DNA of 64,000 bases from Scortum barcoo (lineage: Eukaryota; Chordata; Actinopteri; Centrarchiformes; Terapontidae). The stretch covers positions 17,320,643 through 17,384,642 of the forward strand of contig CM041531.1 in NCBI GenBank assembly GCA_023238725.1, in the 5' to 3' direction. A program made the translations under genes and the position numbers. The stretch's first letter is position 1; the number at the start of each line of letters is the position of its first letter. Below, piece after piece: positions 49,701 through 63,800 of the stretch. The notes beneath the pieces are model-generated. The model was not told where the DNA came from. It worked only from the letters and a program-made list of their open reading frames with translations, and did no database searches.

Positions 49701-51712
49701 GTTGGAGCCACAGTCGTCTTGTTTGCACTCGCATGATGTCATAGCCCAACACACACAGAGCACACACAGACATCCGTTACACTTTACTAACTGGTGTCAG
49801 CACTGTGAAAGTGTGTTTGTATGAAAACGTATCCTTGTTTTGTAGCTCAAGTAATTGTATTCTTTATTGGGATAAAAAAAGGGGAAACTCTCAGAAGAAT
49901 ATATGCAGGCTTTACTGCACTACCTTTCAGACATGGGGGTCTAGATAACATCACCACCGCAAAGCCTCATGGTTGCGGTTTTTCCCTGGCCGTATCCCAA
50001 AACCTGACTAACTGGATAGACACTTTAAGGCATGACTTATGTGTTTTGGCATCTTCCTTGGCCTCTTGACATGTTTTGTTGGGTCACTTGAAGTAGACTA
50101 AATATAGAGCAAGTGAAGAAGGACCCTGTGAGGATGCACAAGCCGTCAACTGCTCCAGAGGGAGTGTGTCAGCCAGGGCAAATGGGCCATCATCTGCCGC
50201 TGCCTTAAAACACAATAGATCTCAAACAACACCAGCGCCACTGCTCTTACTACAGAGACTGCATTGTTCTGCTATTTATTAGGCAGTTTATTTGAGGAGT
50301 CTGGTGGTAGTAAAGCCCTTCTTCATTAAAGTGAGGAAGGCCAAAAGCTGGGGTTGTTGAGCCGGCTGACCAAAGAGTGTTCATTTCCTCAAGTCAGTGT
50401 CTGGCGGCTCCAGTACCTGCAGATCAGAGGCTGTTTATATGTGTGCTGCACAGTCCTGTAAAGCTTGATGCTGCTGTACTCATGTCTGTTCAGTTCATTA
50501 ACTCTCTGACCATAATATGGTGGTTTTCATTTGTCTCCCCTGATAATGTCATGTATCCAGCTTCAGCAATCTTATCTGGGATCTGTTGTTTGAATGTGCG
50601 CCTTTGCTCGCAGGCTCTCTGCTGTGCTGGCGCAAAGAGTCAACTTTGTATTCAGAGGCATTTTATTTCCAGACCCGGCCATTCATCGGATCAATAAATG
50701 ACGGAAGGGAAAAGTGCGAGCCCTATTTTCATTGAGTTAATATAAAGGACATGCTTTCAGCCTGAACTCATTCATAAAACTGTTAGAGGGAAAAGAGAGT
50801 TCAAAGCCTGTTTCCTTCTCTGGGAAAGTGGACGGGTATTTTTTTCAGTCGTGGTGGTGGGGGCTACATTCTCCCATGTTTACTTCCCTCATTTGTTTTT
50901 TGGAATCTGGTTTGGGTGTTTTGTCTCGTTCATAACTCACAGGCTTCTTCTGAAGAAGAGCCATGTTCGTGCATGCTGGGAAGCAAACACACTTGTCTCA
51001 CTCTCTCTCAAACATACATACCCGCACACACGCTCACACATTGAGCAGCATGGGGGATGTTTTTCCGGTGCTTTGTATCGTCTGAGGAGATGAAAGCACA
51101 TCATTAAAGTACAAAGTAGGTCTTCAGGGATTTACTGGAAGGAATTTTTGTCTTTTGTTAACCCCTGGTTGAATGGAATACACATTAAACTAGAAGCATT
51201 GTCTTCATTGTTGTTGTTCAGCCTGCCACTAAATTAATTTACTATACCTGACCTGTCAGTGTTTGCTCATTTTTATGTAGTCATTTAGCTGAGCTGCCAT
51301 CCTCTTGAGACGCATGAATTTATATAATTTTTTTCTTGAAGCTGTTTACATTATGCGCATGTGTACATGTAGTGTATATGTTCATGTATGAAAGATCTGT
51401 GTTTGTGTGTTTGAAAAACGATCTGTGGTTCAGTCAGTTCAAATACAGTATGGGACAAAGCCACTAGTTGATACACACAATGGTGTTGCAAGTCAAGATA
51501 AGGGTGAAGTATGGGAACACATTTCTAAATGTAATGCCCTTGAAATGTGTGAATTTTCTGACTTTAGTGACTTCTAGTGGTAGTATCCAAAAAAGACACC
51601 GGTGACAGACAGACAGAGTGCACACAGCTCTCCCTGTACCCCCAACAGTATAACAGAGTATTTCTTTGGCTCAGATGTAATAATTATGTGTTTATGCTGT
51701 AATGCATAAAAA

Positions 51713-51727
51713 AGGGGGGGGGGGGGA
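51713..51727. repeat. G homopolymer
   Basis: About 14 G in a row in igf1r intron 2. It could form a G-rich structure; probably simple slippage. Confidence 0.7.
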
Positions 51728-51795
51728 GGGAGAAGAAAACATTGGCCAAAATATTGTTTTTTTTCTCTCTCAGATCAACATCAGTTTTCCCTTAG

Positions 51796-51960
51796 AATGG
51801 GTTTTGGCTTTGTGGTGTTTAAGACGTATCCCATATGACCACAATGTACCCAGTTCGAATCCAGCTAAGGTCGTATTCTTCGTCGTCCTAGTTTCCTATC
51901 TGTCTTTACACACACAGCTATCAAATAAAGGTGAAATAAAAACTTTTTAAGAATCTTTAA
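51796..51960 (+). mobile_element. tRNA-derived SINE-like element
   Basis: An A-box-like TGGTGTTTAAG at about 51,812-51,823 and a perfect B-box core GTTCGAATCC at 51,853-51,862 are spaced as in a tRNA-derived pol III promoter. A body and an A-rich tail (ATCAAATAAAGGTGAAATAAA) follow, as in fish SINEs. The tRNA part cannot fold as an intact cloverleaf, so it is not a tRNA gene. Limits are approximate. Confidence 0.5.
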
Positions 51961-54504
51961 AAACCCACTATTGGCCAGGCTTTATTGTGAACACTAGTAA
52001 AACCTTGTTCTTGTTACCAGTATCGGCATCGGCCGGTTTAATATGTGAATAATATGTGAACAGGTGTGTGTGTGTCGATTGGGGAAATCAGGAAGTCTTC
52101 CAACCAATTTTGGCATCTCATATTGCCTGTTTACAATCTGTTTTTTGCAGTAGCACTGTGACTTCTGAATTTAAATGCTGAATGCTGGGGCATCTGTGAA
52201 ATTATTAGTTATTATTATTATTAGCCTGCATGTCACCCATTAGCTGTCTCCAAGAAAACAAATTCTGTGTGTAAAGAGTTAAGGGGAGTGACTGAGTGAG
52301 TAGTGGAGCTAGTCCCAGCTCCCCTCCCTCTCCTGTTTTCTGGTTGGATGTGGTTGATCCAGTGTTTATTTGCCCGGAGCCCTTCTCTAGTGCTAAATCT
52401 GAGGCCATCTGAACACATTTTCTCTCTTTAGTTTCTACCTCAGTGATGTTTTTGTGATTTTTCTGCTGTACTTGACCTTGAAAGTGTCTCTCACAGCTTG
52501 TTCGAGATCAGATGATGGACAGTGGCTTGTTTTAATGTTCTGATTTGGGCTATAAAGCTTGTTGCCCCAGAGCTCCATTGATAAACTTTGCATATATATT
52601 TTTTAAATACAACCCCAAGTATGCAGCTAATATATTCCCACTCCTCATTGTTCAGTTTTCCCCCTGTGAGAGTGATTCAGCTGTAGTGAGGGAGGTCAGA
52701 TATCGACTTTAGGTGTAGTGCACAGTGACCACAACAGTAGAGTAAAGAGGCAGCAGCTGCAGTAGCACAAATTCAAATTAGTCTGATCGTTGTTGCTGTG
52801 GGCATGTCTGCTTTGAATATACTGCTTTTGCACCAGACAGATCAGAGTGCTCATAAACTGGCCAGACATATATTGAGTTAACAAGATTAAGTTAAAAATA
52901 CTAAATAGTTACTTTGACACATACTACACCATTTTTTTTTGTCACTGCTCAAGAAGCCTTCTGGACCTCTGAGACGCCTGGAGCAGCTGATCAGGAGGCA
53001 TTACAAGTTCATTTAATGAGATGAGGTAGTTAATTATTAGATATTAATTTAGAGACATATAGAATGAACTAATAAACTACAGCTTTCTCTAAGTGGGTCA
53101 TGACACTGAAATATTGAATTTTAATACAGTACTTTAATATAGTTTTCAACAGGGGGAGCACTTCTGCTGTCGATCAGACATCACCACCCACAGGTCTGAC
53201 GTTGCCATCCTTCAGCAAGCTATTCAAATCTTTTCTGGTGTGTTTTCCCGAAACTGTAGTACATAAAATGACTTAACAAAAATAACTTCAGAGTGTTTTA
53301 GAAGGTTTGTCATACTATTAAACCAACAAAACTGACCAGACATCTGTTCACTGAATGGTTGGATGTGAGATGTAGGCACCAGATCCTAGTGGTGTGTCAT
53401 TTAGAAATGACAAGAAAGGCACAGAAGGTATGGAATAAGCATGATATTTAAGGATGGAGAAACGTGTCTATTAATAGGGTAAATGAGGGAAATGGGAGAG
53501 TGAGGTGAAGTTTTGTTCCTTCACAAGGTTTATGCCACCAGACTGTTTAAATTGGATGACAAAAGTGTTTCACTAAGTGAAGATATTGTTTCTCCGTATG
53601 TGTGTTTTTAAAGTAAAGTGCCTTGTGCAGTGCAGCAATATGCAGCTTCACCTCCTAAGACACATATTACATGACAACATGACTGGTAACACTCAACAGA
53701 ATAGCACAGTACTTACTGACATACAGACCAAGCACATCCAGTAACAGCACAGGTTACACCAGTAGCAGTATGTGGTATGTACATAAGGACAACAGGGGAG
53801 AGGGTGGAGGTGCCACAGGAGCCTTGTTCCAGTAGAGAGGTCAGCTTATCTAGACAGTCTGACTTGTGTGACCCAGTGCTTAGGGCTTAAGGAAGCCCAG
53901 TGACTACTAGCTCCTGCTGATGTCGGTCTAATCTCTGCTATGATTAGCTCCATACAATCATGTACAGACACCCACTCTCTCACTCCATACGTACACCAGA
54001 CATTTAAATCACTTTGTACTCGTAGCAGATCACGTCACAGTACAACACATTTACTAAACACATACCTGCCTACATCTTTTTTTAACCAGAAACACCAGCA
54101 AACCCTGCATCAGGTCACTGTCTTCCTAAAACATAATGTGTTATCGAATGTGGCTATTTCAGACTTGGATCCTGGGCTACAACTAGCTGTTTTTGTCATC
54201 AACAATTCTGCCCTGTCAACACAGTAAGTGTTTCAGACTAATTTCTTTATCTGTTGTGTGAGCACTTGACAAAACAGATATGTAACATGTATATATATAA
54301 GTATATTTTTTTAAGGTTCAAGTGTATTGTTGTCCATTTTTATGTGGGTAATGACAATGATTGTATGGTTTTATCCAACTATCTGTCTAAAACCCAAAAG
54401 ATTGCCAGATAAAATGGGGCAAACTCACCTGTATGTGTGCACAATGGGTGCGATACAGAGAGCAGAGGAGAATTTAATACAATATAATGATAGGGGAAAC
54501 GCTG

Positions 54505-54698
<194 letters not shown>

Positions 54699-54907
54699 GT
54701 CTGTCAATTTGTAGCCTTGCGTCTTAGATCTTGCTCTGTGACCACTGTGGGAGGTACGCAGGGGAGTGACACCTGTAAAAAGGACGCCTCAACAAGTCGT
54801 AACATAACAAGAGGTGATGAATCATATGTAAAGGAAGCAAAACAATGTTCTTTTAATGTTCAGTTCTAGTAAAACTTTCACCTTTTAAGCCTTCCATTCG
54901 ATTACAT

Positions 54908-55044
54908 TGTTACTCTCAGTAGCCTACATTTATCCTGCTATCTGCTGTCTCCCAGCCCATTGTTTTTTTTCCCTGCTAAACATTACTCTGTATTGGGCGA
55001 GACTCAAGAAAAACAGCTGAGTCAATCAATGAACAGTATTTGAT
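54908..55044 (+). repeat. Left arm of a long inverted repeat
   Basis: About 137 bases that match the reverse complement of 55,971-56,106 with roughly nine in ten bases identical by eye. The arm begins TGTTACTCTCAGTAGCCTAC and ends ACAGTATTTGAT, directly before a GT/TA microsatellite. Confidence 0.85.
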
Positions 55045-55046
55045 GA

Positions 55047-55260
<214 letters not shown>

Positions 55261-55970
55261 AATATAATGTGTTTGTATGTATATATATGTGTACACTGTA
55301 GGTCACAATGTTAATTGGCTACAATCCAGAACAAAACTTGCTCTTTTTTCTAAGCATTCAGAAAATTATCATTATCTTACTCCAGAACAACTGCAAAGAT
55401 ATTTTAATACATCTTGTCCTTTGGCAACTGTATTAACTGTTCCATCATTTTCACCTACAGCAGACATGCTAAAAGCAGCTATTGATCCTCAAAACTAAAA
55501 TCACAACATTCGATGATCCACAGGGAGTCATGCACCCCTTACCCTGACCCAGAACCTGGAGGCTGTCAGGGCTGGTAATTATAGGGAATGCTTTGTAAAC
55601 CAGGCACATCTATGACTACTTTTAGTGAACAGTCACACCCATCTCTGGAATTCCTGGAAGAGAACATTACTGGTTTGGCTGTGTTGAAGTGCCTACTGTA
55701 ATTATGTGGCCTTTAATTGTGATCTGTTAACACCGTCAGATTGGGATGAGCTGTGACCAGGGACTGAGATGAGTCTCTTGTTTGCAGATCTGAGGCTGGT
55801 TTGAATCGGTTATGTCTTATGAAGGCTCATCTTATATCATTTTACTAGTCTATGGGGTTTCTGTTATATTTATGTGTAATTTGCTAACCAATTGTCTGTA
55901 TTTGTCAGGGATTTAAGAAGCTTCATATTGTATCATAAAGAGCAAAAACGTAAACAAGTGGGCACATTTT

Positions 55971-56106
55971 ATCAAATCCTGTTCATTGATTGATTCAGCT
56001 GTTTTTCTTGAGTCTCACCCAATATAGAGAAGTGTTTAGCAGAAAAAAAAACAATGGGCTGGGAGACAGCAGATAGGAGGATAAATGTAGGCTACTGAGA
56101 GTAACA
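55971..56106 (-). repeat. Right arm of a long inverted repeat
   Basis: Reverse-complement partner of 54,908-55,044, with a spacer of about 925 bases between arms. The pair could be two inserts of one element in opposite directions or a fold-back structure. No terminal motif or target duplication was identified. Confidence 0.85.
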
Positions 56107-59100
56107 TGGCAGAGAACACTCCTGCTTAAATGAAATAATCTGTTATATATTTTATACATGCATAGTTTTTCATTCCCAGTAATGGATATCAGCTTTATCT
56201 CAATCAAAGTGAGCTCACCAGTTCTCCTGCTGTAATTGTAAGTGAAACAACATTTATCTGTCTGCAGCCAGTTTTGGTAGTTTGATAGAGGACATTGAAC
56301 TACCTGGTAACCATTCATCATACAGTCCAGCAACTTATCAGTGAATACCAACCTAAAAAAAGGCATAGTTTGACTGACCTCTTCTGGCTTCAGTCCATTG
56401 CACCTGATCCCACCACACATCAGGTTTGGTCAGAGGTTCAGAACAAAAATGTTCTGAAGAATCTCTGCCTGCTCATCAAAGTAAGCTTACTTAATGTGCA
56501 AAACATCCAGGCCTTGAATACTGGTCGTGATAAGTTGCCCAACATGTTTCAAGGCTGCCAGAGAGGCTCTGAAGGTCATTAGCACAGCCAACCAGGCCAG
56601 GCTGCCTCAAGGTGAATGGGAAATTTACACTCAGCCTCCTTCATGCTTTCCATCAAATTCCAGGGATATTTCTGTCTTCCTGCACCAAGTAAACACACAA
56701 ACACAAAGGACTCAGGAATGTAGACAACTTTTTTTCTGATGCAGCTCTGTGTGTGTGTGTGCGCGTGTGCAATCAACAAAATTATGAATCTATTTACATT
56801 TTTTACATAATATATTTACATTTCATAGATTTTGAATCCCCATGAACAGCTTTATGCAGCCACAAATTAAATGAAGCCTTTTAGACCCAAAGTGGGCCGA
56901 TGTAGGATAAATCACCCTTGGTTTGACATTGACCCTTTTTATTCACTCTGCAGGTTTGGAAAAACACGTTTTACATTGAAAATGTACAAAAAGACGTGGC
57001 CAGTTCTGTCAGATTATAATAATTTCAAAATGTCAGTAGTTTTACGTGGGCAAAGCAGTTAATGACTTAAAATCTAATAACATAGTTAACATAATGATAA
57101 TAAAGGGATCCGGTCTGAGAGAAAAATTAACTAGAAAATAACATTGAAGTTTGGGTTTATAGGGTTGGTTGATATGTAGACCTTGGGCTCAATGCCATGT
57201 CCTTTTCTCCTGAGCAGAAACAATGTGATATTTCAGCAGAACTACTGTAACATGCGACACAAGAAGTTCAGATAGTTGCATCTTACGTACAACAACACAG
57301 AGTACAACCACTTCTTTCTTGGACTTTGACTTTTTTGTGCAACAAGACGAGGACTAACGAGTAAATGTTTTGGGGCCTAATTTGGTGTGGCTTGTACTAT
57401 GTGAGCGCCATGGCCACAGATTACACATCCTAATTACAACATGTTGACTTTTGTTTACCGTTATAATATGTGCCAAATAAGTGTCATTAGATGTTGCATC
57501 ACTGCTCAGTTTATTTAGCAGCCAGTCAGTCACCCATGAGTTTTAGAGCTACCAATAATACCATAATAGAGGGGATGTGGCAGATTGTTTTTCTGTTATT
57601 GCTGCCTCAAACTAAACTCAACATGTGTTGTGTGTCGCATTGCAGCAGCTTATTGTCATCTTTTCCTTTGTGTAAAATACTAGTACTAATAAAAAAAGAA
57701 ATCTTTTTTTTCTGGATGCTGAAGAAATTATCTTAATGTTACACACAAGGAGTTGTTGCATACCTTTTCAGCTTATTAGGGATTTCTTGTCATAATGTAT
57801 GTGTCTTGTCACATACAGTGCACAGGACGGCACATTAGACTATTGTTTTTAAGATCAAACCTTTGTCTTTGAGTGAGATTTCGACAGTCTCTCCCAGTCT
57901 TTGGAACCGTGGCCGTATGTGATGTCTGTCCGAATCTTAACTTATCATGGAGCTGTAGGTGTCAGAAAACAGCCAGCACGATAGCTCCTTGTAAACCTCA
58001 TCCACCCTGTTATTGTCTGGCCTCTGTGGAGGCTCGGGGGACCAAAGTATTTGATTTGTCTTGTCTTTTCCAGGTCAGTCAGCAGGGGGATGCCAGGAAT
58101 TCCTTTTGTCTGTAGTTATCCTGTAGTGTCAGCTGATCTGACAGATGTTTGTTCCCGACAAGTTCCACAAGGTTACCTTTTGGCTTTGTTTAGACTAGCT
58201 TAAACAGAATATTATTCCGATGTTGTTTCATATGCTTTGACTATATGGTAACTAACATTACCCCTCTCACAGTAGACTGTGTTGCTTCATGGCCGATAAA
58301 CCTATTTTTTTTCTGCCCTGTTTTGTCGTGGATGAGGAGACAAGTAGAGGTTAAAGTTGTATGCTTATTTAAATAAGCGGTACAATGTTCTGTTCCCTAT
58401 TTAAATACCTTTTATTTATTTATTTTTACCATCATCATTTTGTCTTGTCACCAAACTAGAATGGTGTTTTGAGAAGGACACGTTAAAAAAATGATGTTGA
58501 AGAAAATGATTGCAGCTGTAATTGTTTTCCAGAGTTGCACAATTCTGCATTGAAGGAGAATAAACTGTTGTCTTCTGTCCTTGTGTCTGATAAGCCTTCA
58601 AACTGAGCCTCCTACTTCGTATTTCATCCTCTCACCAGCACCCTGTAGCAACATGCACATACCAACCCTTCCAGATGTTTTAACTTTTCCACACTAAACC
58701 ACCTCAGCGTCTTAAGCTCTATACCTTAACCCATTTTTTTTTTTGTTTTGTTTTTTTCAAATCTATGACTTGTGCTAACGGTGGTTTCCAACAGCGTAAC
58801 TCAATCATCGCACACTACAGATACTGACCTGCATTTATAACATTACATGACTCAACAACAAGATCTGATCCACAGGCTCAGGAGCGAGAGTCCATCTGTG
58901 TGTAATACTATAAGGTGACAGGCGGCAGCCCCCCGTGTGAAACCCCCCACACACACACACAAATTGCAAGACTTAGCCGGAAAGAGACGCGTGTCCAGCT
59001 TTAATCACTAGCAGGAATGATGTGCTTTACCTCTGTTAGTGTTTTCCCTTTCAACAGACTGTAATTATCAACAGGAAGCTTCAGACCACATATCTCCTTT

Positions 59101-59921
59101 GGGACTTCTCCTCACACTGGGAGAAGGAGGAGGAGAAGGAGGAAATCCAGCATTACTTTTGATATTCCTGTCAGCGACACTTTACAAAGCTCTTTACCTG
59201 TACCATACAGCTGGTGCTTCACAAGAATAGTGCCTGTGCTTGTTCAAGCATCTCCTTTGGTGTTAAAATAAACTAGGTATCTGCTTTCCCTTTTAAAAGC
59301 ATAGTAAAGCCTTTTGGAATGGGAATACCCTTTTGTACATGATTAATTTATTAATTTCACCAAGACCGGACACACTAAAGCTGTTTCTATGAGTCATCTA
59401 CTTGGGATCCAAAAAAAGTATTTTGTACCAGCCAATGAAAACTATACCTCCGCTGTCCTGTTTCCAGTGATTATTTCCATCCAAATGGTGCACAGGTTTT
59501 AAACACATTTCTACCAAGTGTAATGTGAAACAGTGTGTGTGTTTTCATCAGTGAGCGTTGTGCGGATGTTCTCGACAGGGTTACATAACTGAAAGAATTC
59601 CTGTAGCTATGGTCCACTTTGTTATTATGTTTGAATATAGCGATTTTTGATTGTTCATAGATCTTGGCAGCCCAAACACAAACACGCCTGTTCGGGTGGA
59701 TGGTGTGCTCACTCTTTGTGGTTGTCTCCGTTGCTCAAAGCACAGGCCGGACCGGGGGCAGGTTGTCATGTCTGCGGCTGCCTGATGCATTTGACTGGTT
59801 GAACTGACCGGCTGGTTGGGATGTCTGCTATCTGACTGGTTTTCTGAATGACTGATTCACTGACTGAACCAACACACTTACAGACTCTCTGACTAACAGA
59901 ACATGCTTTGTGTGAGACTGG

Positions 59922-60346
59922 TGTCACGACCCGGCTCTGAAGCCGCGACAAAGAAGAGGGAGATGCAGGTTGGAGGCAAAAATCAACTTATTTAACTCCA
60001 GCGAATACAAATCACTGAAAACATAACCAACAAAGATAATGGGAAGTGATCGTCAGTAAGGTCAGTGGTGAAGGTGCGTGTATGTATGGGTGTAAAGGAT
60101 GGTGTGTGGAAGCGTGTTGAATGGGTGAAAGTAAAAGTGATGTTCAGCAGAGCAGCGCCAGGTGAGAAGAGAGCGTCACGGCCTGACAGGTGGGGGTTTT
60201 TTTAGCTGAGCACACCGGGCCCAAGTGCGCCCAACTAGAGCGATCAGACTCCGCCCTCCAGGTACCTGCTGCGCTATAAATAAAAACAAAATATCATGAG
60301 TATCGTAATCTTATTTTAATGGGCAATGGGCCAGGGGGCCGTCACA
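59922..60346. mobile_element. 425 bp TGT...ACA element with 4 bp target-site duplication
   Basis: The left end TGTCACGACCC and the right end (reverse complement TGTGACGGCCC) match at 9 of 11 positions. CTGG lies directly before (59,918-59,921) and directly after (60,347-60,350), a likely 4 bp target duplication. There is an AATAAA signal inside near the right third and no coding region. TG...CA ends with a short duplication fit a solo LTR; TGTNR-type ends with a 4 bp duplication would also fit a Ginger-like non-autonomous DNA transposon. Confidence 0.6.
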
Positions 60347-60499
60347 CTGGAAACACAGCAATATTGTTGTATTTTCTATCATTCATCAACTTCTCGTTCA
60401 CTTTGAGAAGACTGTACTGGTGCTGTTTGTTTCCCAATTTAGCCCGAGTACGGGAGCACGCTGAAGTTTGGTAAGATCTGCCCATTGGCTATACCCACT

Positions 60500-60690
60500 T
60501 ATCCTCTCGCCCAGTGTCAGCTGGGACATCAGGTGAGAGGAGGGGGTATGCCCAGTACAGGTTGCTAGTCAGTCACAGGCCTGACGCATAAAAAAGAGAG
60601 CCATTCGTGCTCTCATTCACACCCACGGGAACTTTAGTCTCCAGTTAACCCGCATGTGTTTGGTCTCTCGAAAGAAACCCACTTGGGCAC
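60500..60690 (+). repeat. Diverged copy of an abundant teleost interspersed repeat
   Basis: Phrases such as CCCAGTGTCAGCTGGGAC, AGGTTGCTAGTC, CTCATTCACACCCACGGGAA and AGTTAACCCGCATGTGTTTG follow the order of a very common fish repeat that I recall but cannot name securely. It is worn, with no open frame. Confidence 0.5.
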
Positions 60691-60813
60691 AACCAATCAG
60701 ATCCTTCCTATTCTGTAATAAAGACCAACTGCGCTCTCTTTCCACGGGACAAAAACAGTTGAACTGTCATTCAATCACAAGTTCTTGTGATTGGTCTCTC
60801 GAAAGAAACCCAC
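60661..60813. repeat. Direct 22 bp repeat flanking a short hairpin
   Basis: A 22-base unit starting TGGTCTCTCGAAAG and ending AAACCCAC occurs at 60,661-60,682 and again at 60,792-60,813. Just before the second copy, CAATCACAAG and CTTGTGATTG form a 10 bp perfect stem with a 2-base loop (60,773-60,794), overlapping its first bases. Confidence 0.7.
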
Positions 60814-63800
60814 AGCACAGTCGGGTGGGACTTGGTGCAAAACGCCTGAGAAAAAAAGATGAAAAGAGGCCTGCTCCATATCACAGGAAAATTCCTGCTT
60901 GGAGGAAGTTGTTTTAGATTAATGATCAGTTCAGATAGCTAATCAGATTGTCACAGAAAACAAAGCCAAGTAAAAACCTACACCATCTAGATACAGGCCT
61001 AATGTTGCATAACGTGGCATTTCTTTCACCAGGGATCATCCCCAATGCATACATAGGCAGGTAAACTGTGACAGCAAATTGATGTAACATTATACTAAAC
61101 TCTCTTTCAGTGTTTTCAAGTTAGCACAGGATGGAGTTTATTCTTTCTTCTATTGTTTTATCCTTTCAGCTGTTCCACGTCACCTCTATGTCGTTGCTGA
61201 ACTCCGTTGTAATGGACAAGTGGCTATGTTGGCATTAACCAGTAACAGACTGCTGAACAGTGGCAACGTCTGAAGATGTTTGATTTACTTTTATATAGCA
61301 ATGGCACTCATCATCAGTGTCGAGTACCTACAGGGGAAACACTGTGTATGTAACCTAAACCAGTAAGTTGATAAGTTCACAAATACAGAAGAAGGTGTTG
61401 GTTGGGAAAGACAGCAGATGAAAACTTGTTTGCGTCTGTGTGTTCAGGGTTAAAACCCCACCTGATTAAGCGTGAGCGTGAGGGAATTAAAGAGAAATTA
61501 CAGCAAGACCATCAGTTGAGTTTTAAAACCACTGCATTCAAGCAGAGTATGAATAGTATAGTAGAGTATGCCAGAGAATGAAAGGCTGTAGTACTCATAC
61601 AGTGAATGAGACTGAGCGTTGATGAATGAAATGGTGCAGATCAATACTCTTTTGTCTGCTGGTCGGTGGCAGCAGAGACAGTCATGTGCTGTGGGTATTT
61701 TTTGGGGTGGTGGTAAGGGATTAGTTTATTCATTTCCAATACCATTATGTTTAAAATAGGTCTGTGGATCTTTCTTTGATATTGCCTCAAGACTGTGAAC
61801 GGGAGGATCAACAGGGACTACACCAACATGTCTGCTGCACAGTCGCTGTCTGGATTTTGGATCTTGGGGCCTTCCTCGTTTGGAGGTCACCGTCTATCTC
61901 ATTCACATCGCCTAATTCCTTTAATGACAGCACAGCCTGGCACATTGCGGTTTATCAAGCTTATTCTGTTACTGTAATGAATGGTTATATAGAGAGATAG
62001 ATTTTACTTTCTCTATTCACAAATCATAGGCTATCAACAAAATGATATTACTGAAATATTTAATTGAGAACAAATCCTGTAGTTAGCATTAATGACTTAC
62101 ATTGTTATATTAGACATAATAGTACAGCCCTGCCATATTGGGACTGGTAATTACAAGCCAAATCATACAGGAAGTTGAGATAGCCCCAGGGGCCTGTTCC
62201 TGGCAGTCTTTGTCACCAGGGCAACACAATTAATGGAAAAAAAACATCACAATCCCAATATTGACTAAAGCCATTTCCATCTAACTTCCTGATCAAGTCA
62301 AGTTATTTATAAAGCCCCAAACCACAAGTTTGAACTTTTATCATGTAAATCCATAACAATGGCACAGAAACAAGAACATGGAAATCAGTTTGTTGTGGGG
62401 TTTTTTGAATAATTTATATTTCATCAGAATAAGTCTTTAGTGTTTCGCTCACCAGCCACCTCTAATATTCAAGAGTAGTTTGCATCCATTTTTTTCATCT
62501 GTTAACATCTTGGATCGTGTAAAATAGTTGCATGATTGAAAGTACTGTTTGACAAGTAGAGATCTTTCATTTTGACAAAAAATGCATCAGATGCAGGTTA
62601 GTGGACTTCCCAAAAAGACAGAAGTTAGTAGTCAGACTAGGAATATGTTAAGTGTCCTGCTGTAAAACATAATTTGTGTGTTGAAATATTATGGATATAT
62701 GGATTTCCCCTTGGTGCTGTTTGAATCAAAGCCAATACAGGTCTTTATCTGTGTTTTTTGAATAAACTCTGCTGTCATCAGTCTAGACATCTGCCGTTGC
62801 CTGTTATTGTTGTGCTGTGCTGCTGAGCAGCATACACCGCTAAAGCCTGAAGCGTCATCGCAGCAACTGTGTGTCTGTGTGGGACATCCTGTTCCTATCA
62901 CCACGAGGATGGGGGCTGAAAAAAAGGATTAGCAATTAGAAAGGCTTTTAATTCTTAGTTGATCAGCTGGTCAAGCAGTAGAGAGAGACAGAGATGAAAA
63001 AAAGAAAAAAATACACCAGCCCACCTTCCACTTTCATTGTTAGACCAGCCAGCAAGATATTTATAATCATATATGACTAAGTTCTGTTTGAGTCTACGTA
63101 GCTGCTATAATTAATCAGTTTAGAAGCAACCACCCAGGCATTTTCGTGCCGCTTGGATGGTGACTGGTGTGAGTTTCCCAGCCTCCCTTCCTGCTGGGCT
63201 GGTATTTCTGTTTCCCTGGAAGCGCTGTATCGGCTTTTTGACCCACAGCAGAGATCTTTATTCCACAGCCGGAGTGCTGCGTACTGACAGAATGGAAAAA
63301 GGTGAACTGTTTCACTGCGTGGACACAAGCAGGTCCATAACTACTTACAGGAACTTTCTGCAACCCACCCCTTCATTCTGACGCCACCTTTCAGACCAAA
63401 GCAAGGACACTGAAATAATGACCTCTGCAGATTTACACATCAAACAGATTTCCAACTCTAATAGACCGCACAGAGGGTTTCCCATGTGCACCATGTGTAG
63501 TGTAAATAAAAAACACCAGTGCTCACTTTTTAATCATAAAGTGAAGCAAAGTAACGCAACTTAAATAACATGATTGAACTCTCCTTTTACCAAGGTCAGC
63601 GCTTTCTTCTGCTCATATTTACTGTTGGTAAAGTCTTAAGGTTTTTATGTGTGTGAAGAGCCAGAAGATTTCTTCTGGCTCATCACACCTTGACGAGACC
63701 TGATGTTTTTTAATAGAACTAGCTCAATTCATGGTCATCATTTCATATATTTTTAAATGGTACACTTTTCTGTTCACCAGCAGCGTAGCTCTGAGTGTGT

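Noticed and set aside
51812..51880. Possible tRNA gene
   Set aside because: A and B boxes are present but acceptor and anticodon stems do not pair and an A-rich tail follows, so a SINE is the better reading.
55995..56420. 141-residue minus-strand frame with a stretch FFRLVFTDKLLD that faintly recalls piggyBac transposase
   Set aside because: The likeness is a dozen residues only, no catalytic Asp motif is visible, and part of the frame lies in the right arm of the inverted repeat. A profile search for DDE_Tnp_1_7 would settle it.
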